Of a stretch of 5,124 bases of DNA, positions 1 through 5,124 are shown in pieces. Origin of the DNA: Caryophanales bacterium UBA6259 (lineage in GTDB: Bacteria > Bacillota > Bacilli > Tepidibacillales > Tepidibacillaceae); NCBI GenBank assembly GCA_002441135.1, contig DJVJ01000005.1, positions 1 to 5,124 of the forward strand, written 5' to 3'. The notes under the pieces are model-generated. The model saw nothing but the letters and a program-made list of their open reading frames with translations, made no database searches and had not been told where the DNA came from. How positions within the stretch are numbered: position 1 is the stretch's first letter; each line of letters opens with the position of its first letter. The position numbers and the translations under genes were made by a program.

Positions 1-14
1 CCCCCCGTCCCCTT

Positions 15-87
15 GTCTCCTTGTCCGTTGCTTGGAAAAGCAATGTTCCAATCAAATCTCTCGTCTCCTTGTCTGTTGCTTTGAAAA
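15..87. repeat. Imperfect 25-bp direct repeat, two copies
   Basis: Positions 15-39 and 63-87 match at 23 of 25 bases and are spaced 48 bp apart. Both begin GTCTCCTTGTC and end in GAAAA. The first copy is preceded by another CCTTGTC word (11-17), so the left edge looks like the end of an octamer-like C/T-rich repeat array that continues outside the window. It is probably a low-complexity intergenic repeat; no function can be assigned. Confidence 0.6.
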
Positions 88-199
88 TCGATAATCCCGG
101 CAGCATCCGTCCCTCATTCTTTCCACAGCATATTATTGACCGTTTTTTTTCTAACAGATTGAAAATGGTTGTAATAATCTGGAAAAAAGGATAAGTTTG

Positions 200-224
200 T
201 GTGGATATACCCGAGTTATGCACA
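200..224. other. Pair of DnaA-box-like words (weak)
   Basis: TTATGCACA at 216-224 fits the DnaA-box consensus TTWTNCACA exactly. TGTGGATAT at 200-208 is its reverse-strand counterpart with one mismatch (ATATCCACA). They lie 7 bp apart in divergent orientation, next to AT-rich sequence. One perfect match in a few hundred bases is only mildly unexpected, and no replication gene is nearby, so this may be chance. Confidence 0.2.
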
Positions 225-414
225 AGCGGAGAAAAAACCGGTTCAACGATGTAGCAAAACAGACAAAAAGCAAAATAATTGGATTGCCAAACAAAAGCAA
301 GAGTGTTCCAGCCTATCCCACAACCTTCCCGTCGCTTCCACACACTTGCTTTTTGCCAACGCACAAATGATGTAATAAATTGCTTTTCTGATCGTTAATG
401 AATCTTATTGAGAA

Positions 415-424
415 AATCTAGATT
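415..424. promoter_or_regulatory. Candidate operator palindrome
   Basis: AATCTAGATT is a perfect 10-bp palindrome 16 bp upstream of the putative -33 element. A degenerate direct repeat of GATCGTTAAT (390-399) as GATCGATTAAT (446-456) straddles it, and the second copy falls between the -33 and -7 elements. Toxin-antitoxin-type operons are often autoregulated from such sites. Neither encoded protein has a visible DNA-binding domain, so any regulator would be encoded elsewhere. This is inferred from position only. Confidence 0.25.
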
Positions 425-440
425 GTGAAAAAGTTTTATT

Positions 441-468
441 TTTGAGATCGATTAATTCTTTACTTTTG
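441..468 (+). promoter_or_regulatory. Bacteroidota-type promoter of the ATPase-protease operon
   Basis: TACTTTTG at 461-468 matches the Bacteroidota -7 consensus TAnnTTTG exactly. TTTG at 441-444 is a candidate -33 element. The 16-nt gap is a little shorter than the usual spacing of about 19, so the -33 call is weaker than the -7. Transcription would start near 474, leaving a leader of roughly 10 nt before the ATG at 486. There is no convincing Shine-Dalgarno sequence, which is normal for this phylum. Confidence 0.55.
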
Positions 469-485
469 TAAAAAGGCTTAACAAA

Positions 486-1481
486 ATGAATCAAGCATTA
501 TTGACAAGATTATTTAAATCCATTGAGGGTGAGAAAGATGCACCATTAATGAAAATAGCCTTTAGCATAATTGAAGATGAAAAAAGAAAAGGGCATTCAA
601 ACCTCGCTGATAAATTGACGAAAATATTAAACGACAATTTATCAAGAGAATTGCAAACGCCTATTTTTAAGGTAGCAAAAGATAGAACCTTTAGTATTCC
701 TGTTGACAGGCGTTATAAATTACCTTTGGCAACGCATGTCGAACATGAGTTTTTAAGACATGAAATGGTCCTGTCTCCTGAAATTAATAGTAAATTCTTA
801 CGAATTGAAAAAGAATACTTAGCAAGAGAAAGGTTGGCTCACCATGGACTTAAACCGAGAAGAAAGATTTTATTGCATGGAGCCTCTGGTTGTGGCAAAT
901 CAATGGCAGCTGAACGCCTTGCTTGGGATTTAGGATTGCCTTTCTATAAAGTCAGATTTGACACAATAATTTCTTCATATTTAGGTGAATCTGCATCTAA
1001 TTTGCAAAATTTATTTAAAAGCATGGAGGATTACCCTTGTGTCCTTTTGCTTGACGAATTCGATATTATTGGTAAACAAAGGAATCTTTCATCTAATGAT
1101 GTTGGTGAAATACATCGGATAGTTAACATATTACTTGGATTGTTGGAAGAATATGAAGGAGAAGGAATTCTAATATGTACAACAAATCTTGAAGGAAGTT
1201 TAGATAATGCCTTATTTAGAAGGTTTGACGATTTTATAGAATTACCTAAACCTGGTGAAAAAGAAATTATTGAATTGCTTAGTAACACATTTTCTGCCTT
1301 AAAACTTAATAAAAATATCGACCTAATAGATTTCTCGAAAAAATTGAATGGTATGTCCTCCGCTGTTATTGTTAAAATTGCAAATGATGCAGCGAAGAAG
1401 GCTATTATTCATTTAAATAGTGAAATTTCATTAGATGACGTTAACGATGCATTTGAGGAGAATAAGGCAATCAATAAATAA
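486..1481 (+). CDS. ietA: AAA+ ATPase, IetA-like (putative antitoxin or regulator of the adjacent subtilase)
   Basis: This 331-residue protein has one classical AAA+ ATPase domain. Residues 1-125 are a charged, mostly helical N-terminal region without a recognised domain. The Walker A motif is GASGCGKS (132-139, Lys138), a pore-loop-like SYLGES lies at 164-169, and Walker B is VLLLDEFD (186-193, catalytic Glu191). Sensor 1 is CTTN (Asn234), the arginine-finger stretch is ALFRRFDD (Arg245/Arg246), and a C-terminal lid helix follows around GMSSAVIVKIANDAAKKA (289-306). There is no signal peptide or membrane segment, so it is cytosolic. The ATG at 486 sits just after a Bacteroidota-type promoter. 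It is followed after 3 nt by an S8 protease gene; this order and pairing are those of ietAS, where the ATPase counteracts the protease toxin and the pair protects plasmids or blocks phage. The ATPase assignment is firm; the antitoxin role is inferred from the family. The Walker A (SGCGKS rather than the commoner PGTGKT) is atypical but should bind nucleotide. Confidence 0.88.
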   Translation: MNQALLTRLFKSIEGEKDAPLMKIAFSIIEDEKRKGHSNLADKLTKILNDNLSRELQTPIFKVAKDRTFSIPVDRRYKLPLATHVEHEFLRHEMVLSPEINSKFLRIEKEYLARERLAHHGLKPRRKILLHGASGCGKSMAAERLAWDLGLPFYKVRFDTIISSYLGESASNLQNLFKSMEDYPCVLLLDEFDIIGKQRNLSSNDVGEIHRIVNILLGLLEEYEGEGILICTTNLEGSLDNALFRRFDDFIELPKPGEKEIIELLSNTFSALKLNKNIDLIDFSKKLNGMSSAVIVKIANDAAKKAIIHLNSEISLDDVNDAFEENKAINK

Positions 1482-1484
1482 TTA

Positions 1485-3950
1485 ATGGAACAATTTCCTC
1501 ATTTAAAGTTTATCCGGAAAATAGCAGGTAAACCTCGTTTTCACAGAGGCGGGGCAGAGAATCCAATAACTAGGGAGAACAAGGAAAATAGACAAGTTCA
1601 TGGCAATTTCCTTAAACAAAAAACGAGTAAAATAAAGTCGGATTGGTATAACTCTATAAAAAATAGACAATCTGAAGGATTGGCTGATATTGATGAAAAT
1701 ACAGCTCCAATTTTTCTTCAAATAAATCCAGATATAATAAATGCGGAATTTGATTTAGAATCATTTGGTATTGAAATAATTTCAGAGGAAGATGATGGAT
1801 TTATTATTGGAGCTTCCTTTGATAACCTGAAGTCGCTTGAGGAAAAGATAAACGGATTTTTTACTAAAGATCACGGAACTGGTGGAATTGCAGATTTTTG
1901 GAAGATTATCGATGGTGATAGAGAAATTTGGAAACCAAAACACATATTATCAGAATATCTATTTTCAAATTGGAGTAAAATTCAAGATAGGGAAAATTAT
2001 TTAGTTGAGGTTTCAGTTGCATTTGCAAAGCCAATTGGGAAGGAACCAGATGCATCAAAGCAAGGTGGAGCAGCTAGATTAAAGAAATATAGAGAAGATT
2101 TAATAAATAGGGATGACTTATTAACAGAACGGCAAACCCATTTTGAAAAGTTTATAAAATACTATGGTGAGATTAGAAGTTCTCTTGTAGAATTAGAAGA
2201 TAGTTTTTCATGTCATGTTTTAATAACTGGAAAAGGTTTAAAAGATTTAGTGCTCAATTATCAATTTGTATTTGAAGTTTCTGAGATTGATCAAGTGAAA
2301 GTACTCGAAGGACAAACTTCTGATTTTACTGAAATTGCGATAGATATAATAGCTCCCGATGATGATTCTCCTATTGTTGGAGTTATTGATAGTGGTATCA
2401 TGGAAAACCATAAGTATATTTCACCTGCCATTAAAGGAGATTCCAAATCATATGTTGATGGAGATAATTCTACTGCTGATTATGTGAAAGGTGGTGGACA
2501 TGGTACCAAAGTAGCTGGAGCGATACTTTATCCAAAGGGAATTACGAATGCTGAATCACCTTATAAATTGCCTTGTTTTATAAGAAATTTAAGGGTACTA
2601 GACAAAGATAATTATTTGAATCACAAATACCCTGCTAATTTAATGGAGGTTATTGTAGATGAAAACTCAGATTGTAAAATATTTAATCTTTCTATAACTT
2701 CCAATGCCCAGTATAGAAAAAAACACATGTCTTCTTGGGCAGCAATTATAGATAAACTCACTTTTGAAAATGAAATTCTTTTTTTAATTTCTGTTGGTAA
2801 TATACGGTTTAGTGATATTCAGTATTTAATTAGGGATGGAAGGAAATATCCTGATTATTTAGATGAAATGTTTTGCCGTTTAGCAAATCCTTCACAAAGT
2901 CTTTTTGGGTTGTCTGTTGGCTCATTGAATATTTCTGCTTTTGAAGATGAAAACTGGATATCCTTAGGTATGGAAAATGATATTTCAGCTTTTTCTAGAA
3001 TAGGTGCGGGAATTTGGGATACAATAAAACCGGATGTAGTTGAATATGGTGGTGGTCTTGTTAAATCTAAAAATGGAGATGGCCTTGTAAAACAAAATTC
3101 AACAACTTCACCAGAATTGATTCGCTCTACGCTCCATGGTGGAAGTGCATTGGGTAAGGATAGTGTAGGTACATCTTTTTCTGCACCAAAAGTCGCTCAT
3201 ATTTCAGCTATATTGAAACAAATATATCCTGAAGAAGGAGCGAATTTAATAAGGGCATTTATTGTTCAAGGTTCTCGATTGCCCAAAGATTATTTTCTTA
3301 AACCAACTAAAAAAAGCATTCAATACTTCGGTTATGGTTTGCCTTCATTGGATAGAGTAATCAGAAATACGGATTATAGAGTTACTTTCTATAATACAGG
3401 TAACATATTAGCTGAAGAAGGTCATTTATATTCTCTCAAAATTCCAGAAAGTTTGCGTGGACAAGGTGATGAGTTCGACATATTAATTGAAGTAACATTG
3501 GCCTTCACTGCCCAGGTAAGAAGGACGCGGCAGAAAACTAAATCATATTTATCAACTTGGCTTGATTGGACAAGTTCTCGATTAGATGAGAATTTTGATA
3601 ATTTTTCAAGAAGAAGTTTAGTCTTTGAGAATGGTAATTCGCAAGATGATTACTCTGAGGAGGATTCTTCACAAGCTATTAAATGGAAGATTAGAGAAAG
3701 AAGAGATTGGGGGGAGGTAAAAGATATATATAGAAGTAACAGTTCACTACAGAAAGACTGGACAATCCTAAAATCATATGAGCTACCAGAAGAACTAAGT
3801 TTTTCTATTCGTGGACACAAAGGATGGGATAAAAACAAATTAGATATACCTTATGCGATTACTGTTTCATTAGAAACTTTAGGAGCCGATGTTCCTATCT
3901 ATAATGACTTAAGAATTGAGAATGAAATTGGAATTGAAACAGAAGTTTAA
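1485..3950 (+). CDS. ietS: Subtilisin-like S8 serine protease, IetS-like (putative toxin or effector)
   Basis: This 821-residue protein contains an S8 (subtilase) domain from about residue 295 to 625. The triad is complete: Asp302 in VGVIDSGI, His339 in GGGHGTKVAG and Ser564 in GTSFSAP, with oxyanion-hole Asn439 in SVGN. Residues 1-290 form a long N-terminal region that starts with a basic segment (PRFHRGG at 17-23) typical of the intracellular IetS-like subtilases; it has no signal peptide. Residues 630-821 form a C-terminal extension with conserved-looking blocks RRTRQKTKSYLSTWLDW (679-695), QKDW (756-759) and RGHKGW (776-781), which I recognise from this protease group but which have no known function. 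The protein is probably cytosolic. The start at 1485 lies 3 nt after the ATPase stop, so the genes are cotranscribed and probably translationally coupled; a GAGGAG at 1455-1460 is 24 nt away, too far for a normal ribosome site. In ietAS the protease is the toxic component. The substrate is unknown. Protease activity is well supported, the defence or addiction role is inferred. Confidence 0.88.
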   Translation: MEQFPHLKFIRKIAGKPRFHRGGAENPITRENKENRQVHGNFLKQKTSKIKSDWYNSIKNRQSEGLADIDENTAPIFLQINPDIINAEFDLESFGIEIISEEDDGFIIGASFDNLKSLEEKINGFFTKDHGTGGIADFWKIIDGDREIWKPKHILSEYLFSNWSKIQDRENYLVEVSVAFAKPIGKEPDASKQGGAARLKKYREDLINRDDLLTERQTHFEKFIKYYGEIRSSLVELEDSFSCHVLITGKGLKDLVLNYQFVFEVSEIDQVKVLEGQTSDFTEIAIDIIAPDDDSPIVGVIDSGIMENHKYISPAIKGDSKSYVDGDNSTADYVKGGGHGTKVAGAILYPKGITNAESPYKLPCFIRNLRVLDKDNYLNHKYPANLMEVIVDENSDCKIFNLSITSNAQYRKKHMSSWAAIIDKLTFENEILFLISVGNIRFSDIQYLIRDGRKYPDYLDEMFCRLANPSQSLFGLSVGSLNISAFEDENWISLGMENDISAFSRIGAGIWDTIKPDVVEYGGGLVKSKNGDGLVKQNSTTSPELIRSTLHGGSALGKDSVGTSFSAPKVAHISAILKQIYPEEGANLIRAFIVQGSRLPKDYFLKPTKKSIQYFGYGLPSLDRVIRNTDYRVTFYNTGNILAEEGHLYSLKIPESLRGQGDEFDILIEVTLAFTAQVRRTRQKTKSYLSTWLDWTSSRLDENFDNFSRRSLVFENGNSQDDYSEEDSSQAIKWKIRERRDWGEVKDIYRSNSSLQKDWTILKSYELPEELSFSIRGHKGWDKNKLDIPYAITVSLETLGADVPIYNDLRIENEIGIETEV

Positions 3951-3993
3951 AATAGATACCCATTTCTCCACCATCACCGCGCTGCAAGGCACA

Positions 3994-4047
3994 TTGGCAA
4001 AACGCTCAGAGCCAACGCTGCAACCAAGTTTTGCCAAAGAGCCTTTT
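3994..4047 (+). terminator. Possible weak terminator hairpin after the operon
   Basis: TTGGCAAAAC (3994-4003) and GTTTTGCCAA (4028-4037) form a perfect 10-bp inverted repeat with a 24-nt spacer, 44 nt beyond the protease stop codon. A short TTTT (4044-4047) follows after 6 nt. The loop is long and the T tract poor, so it is not a textbook intrinsic terminator. It is nevertheless the only hairpin of note immediately after the operon. Confidence 0.3.
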
Positions 4048-4117
4048 CACCCTTCCCGCTCCAACGCTAGACAGAGAGACAGTGCAAACTTGATAAATTA
4101 GCTGATTAAAAATATAA

Positions 4118-4200
4118 ACCGCCTGTGCCTAATAAATAGGAATATGAGCGGTCTGCAAGACCCAGTGAATATTCCCGGTTGAACTACATCCCTACCGGGG
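4118..4200. repeat. Nested hairpin block with a CCCTACCGGGG end
   Basis: Several pairings are packed into 83 bp. ACCGC (4118-4122) pairs with GCGGT (4148-4152) around CCTA-ATAAA-TAGG. Alternatively GGAATAT (4139-4145) pairs with ATATTCC (4169-4175), enclosing GGTCT-GCA-AGACC (4150-4162). A third stem is CCCGGT (4174-4179) with ACCGGG (4194-4199). The pairings partly exclude each other. The last stem resembles the high-copy intergenic repeats with a CCCTACCGGGG-type core that I recall from Bacteroidota genomes; that resemblance is from memory and untested. A structured RNA is less likely. Confidence 0.45.
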
Positions 4201-4303
4201 CTATGCACTTACTGGCAGTTTTCGTTAGGATTCAGAGGAAAGTTGAGCTATTGGGATAGTAGTGTTTCTGATTTTGGGGATAATAATGTTATGTTGTTCT
4301 GAC

Positions 4304-4453
4304 TATTCCGGTCCAATCGGCGCCCCCCATTCCGGCGCATTCGGCGCCAGTATTCCGGCGCATTCGGCGCCACCCCCAAAGCAGCAAAAAATGAAATTTG
4401 AGACAATTGAATAAACATTACTATCACCTGACATTCCGGCAGAATCGGCGCCA
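4304..4453. repeat. Four copies of a GGCGCC-ending 20-bp repeat
   Basis: The unit ATTCCGGCGCATTCGGCGCC occurs perfectly at 4329-4348 and 4352-4371. Diverged copies are at 4304-4323 (GGTCCAAT in the middle) and 4433-4452 (GGCAGAAT in the middle). Start-to-start spacing is 25, 23 and 81 bp. The two perfect copies can fold as GGCGC-ATTCG-GCGCC, a 5-bp stem with a 5-nt loop. All four keep ATTCCGG at the left and TCGGCGCC at the right. This looks like a small REP-like intergenic repeat cluster; no known family is recognised. Confidence 0.7.
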
Positions 4454-4610
4454 CCTTCCCAGGCAGTTAGGTTATATCCAAAGCTCTTGTCCTGAACCAG
4501 GCATTTTGTCAGATCGACCGATGCCGGTGTAACAGGAAAAGGCAAACCAGTAAGCAAGGCCTGCTTTGTTCCGGATTGGGTGGCCTGGTACAGTCCGGAA
4601 TATTCACGCA

Positions 4611-4723
4611 GAGCTCACCGAAGACAATCTGCAACCCAAAATCCAAAATCCGCATTCCGCAATCCGCAATCCGAACCGGAGCGAAGCGGAGTTCACCGAA
4701 GGTAATTCCGCATTCTGCATTCC
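4611..4723. repeat. Heptamer repeats with a duplicated 13-bp leader
   Basis: From 4638 to 4672 five 7-bp units run head to tail: AAAATCC, AAAATCC, GCATTCC, GCAATCC, GCAATCC. Two more, GCATTCT and GCATTCC, lie at 4710-4723. Each group is preceded by the same 13-bp word with one mismatch, GAGCTCACCGAAG (4611-4623) and GAGTTCACCGAAG (4689-4701), so the composite unit has been duplicated with a 78-bp period. Heptamer short tandem repeats are well known in cyanobacteria and, to my recollection, also occur in some Bacteroidota. Function is unknown. Confidence 0.65.
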
Positions 4724-4737
4724 TTTTCATAGGTTGC

Positions 4738-4775
4738 TTTTTGTACTTTTTTCTTGATAAAAAAGTACCAAAAAA
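4738..4775. repeat. AT-rich hairpin
   Basis: GTACTTTTTT (4743-4752) and AAAAAAGTAC (4759-4768) form a perfect 10-bp stem around the loop CTTGAT. An outer TTTTT (4738-4742) can pair with the A run at 4770-4774 past one bulged C (4769). The structure has a T run on each strand, as in a bidirectional terminator, but it lacks a GC-rich core and lies 790 bp from the nearest gene end. Hairpins of this kind recur between genes in Bacteroidota as far as I recall, so it may instead be the left part of the next element. Confidence 0.5.
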
Positions 4776-4785
4776 TCACGGCTGC

Positions 4786-4953
4786 GTAAAAAAGGCTAAA
4801 ACCCGGCGAGCATTTTGGCAGGAAGAATCAAGGTTGTTACTGCAGAGCTCTGCTGCAAACCGATGTACAAAAATCACCCGAGCTCTGCCAGCCATTATCG
4901 CGTGCGCTTCTTCTTTATTTGTTCGCTGCCGGGTTTCTTAACGCCTTTTTTAC
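4786..4953. mobile_element. Possible MITE-like element with interrupted inverted-repeat ends
   Basis: The 168-bp segment begins GTAAAAAAGGC (4786-4796) and ends with its exact complement GCCTTTTTTAC (4943-4953). Just inside, AAACCCGGC (4799-4807) matches GCCGGGTTT (4928-4936), and AGC (4809-4811) matches GCT (4925-4927), giving 23 paired bases per arm with small offsets. The 113-bp centre holds the 12-bp palindrome GCAGAGCTCTGC (4842-4853) and a second GAGCTCTGC at 4880-4888. There is no transposase and no obvious target-site duplication, so it may be a non-autonomous element or simply a long-stem intergenic repeat. Confidence 0.4.
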
Positions 4954-5088
4954 AATGCCGGTCCTTTGTCTTCGCTGGCGGCATAAGCCATTGGTAAAAT
5001 TCCATTCACGAAGTAGGAGCGGGCTACGTCAGATGAAAATGTGGGAATGTTTATTCAAAGCCCTGATCACAAATCAAATACGGATGTT

Positions 5089-5123
5089 TTAGAAATTAAA
5101 AATTAGAACTTAGAAATTAATTC
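5089..5123. repeat. AT-rich heptamer array at the right edge
   Basis: Five 7-bp units run in register: TTAGAAA, TTAAAAA, TTAGAAC, TTAGAAA, TTAATTC. The array probably continues beyond the window. It has the same period as the GCAATCC heptamers at 4638-4672 but a different sequence, so the shared trait is the 7-bp period and not common ancestry. No function can be assigned. Confidence 0.55.
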
Positions 5124-5124
5124 C

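Larger units (their letters stand above)
1..485. other. Non-coding upstream region
   Basis: I see no credible coding frame on either strand here. The left part (1-110) is C/T-rich with short repeats, and the right part (about 370-485) becomes AT-rich and carries the cassette promoter. Between them are weak inverted repeats such as AAAAGCAAG at 293-301 against CTTGCTTTT at 345-353, and CAGATT at 155-160 against AATCTG at 176-181. The latter is flanked by a T run (143-150) and an A run (183-188), so it could act as a weak terminator for a gene beyond the left edge. None of these small pairings is strong enough for a firm call. Confidence 0.7.
3951..5124. other. Gene-free, repeat-rich downstream region
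   Basis: No open frame in these 1.17 kb looks coding. The longer frames run through hairpins and tandem repeats, overlap each other on both strands and have no promoter. The region is instead packed with at least five different short repeat or hairpin blocks, listed separately. Stretches without visible structure are about 4048-4117, 4201-4303, 4454-4610 and 4954-5088. Base composition is visibly richer in G+C than the upstream operon, although AT-rich pockets remain around 4090-4140, 4381-4425 and 5070-5124. Confidence 0.65.

Overview
The window carries one clear functional unit: a two-gene cassette on the + strand (486-3950) that encodes a classical-clade AAA+ ATPase of 331 aa and, 3 nt downstream, an 821-aa cytosolic subtilisin-like (S8) serine protease. 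This pairing, gene order and sequence pattern match the IetA/IetS family. That family was described as a plasmid-stabilising toxin-antitoxin-like pair on Agrobacterium Ti plasmids, and related AAA+/subtilase pairs were later reported as anti-phage defence systems. All main catalytic motifs are visible in both proteins, so the cassette looks intact.

The organism is most likely a member of the Bacteroidota. The promoter before the first gene has the TAnnTTTG element typical of that phylum, the genes lack strong Shine-Dalgarno sequences, and several flanking repeats look like intergenic repeats I associate with Bacteroidota. This is inference; no rRNA or marker gene is present. Cyanobacteria also carry heptamer repeats and are the main alternative.

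Layout: 1-485 is non-coding, with an imperfect direct repeat at the left edge, weak DnaA-box-like words, several small inverted repeats, a palindrome and the cassette promoter. 486-1481 is the ATPase and 1485-3950 the protease. 3951-5124 holds no credible gene. It is a mosaic of unrelated short repeats: a weak hairpin after the operon, a nested hairpin block (4118-4200), a cluster of GGCGCC-ending 20-bp repeats (4304-4453), heptamer repeats with a duplicated 13-bp leader (4611-4723), an AT-rich hairpin (4738-4775), a 168-bp element bounded by interrupted inverted repeats (4786-4953), and a second heptamer array running to the right edge (5089-5123).

By eye the cassette is clearly AT-rich (around one third G+C), while much of the right flank is nearer one half. 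This fits a mobile defence or addiction cassette sitting in a repeat-rich intergenic or accessory region. By analogy with ietAS, the ATPase is expected to restrain or direct the protease, which would be the harmful component. No transposase, integrase, phage gene, tRNA or CRISPR array is visible.
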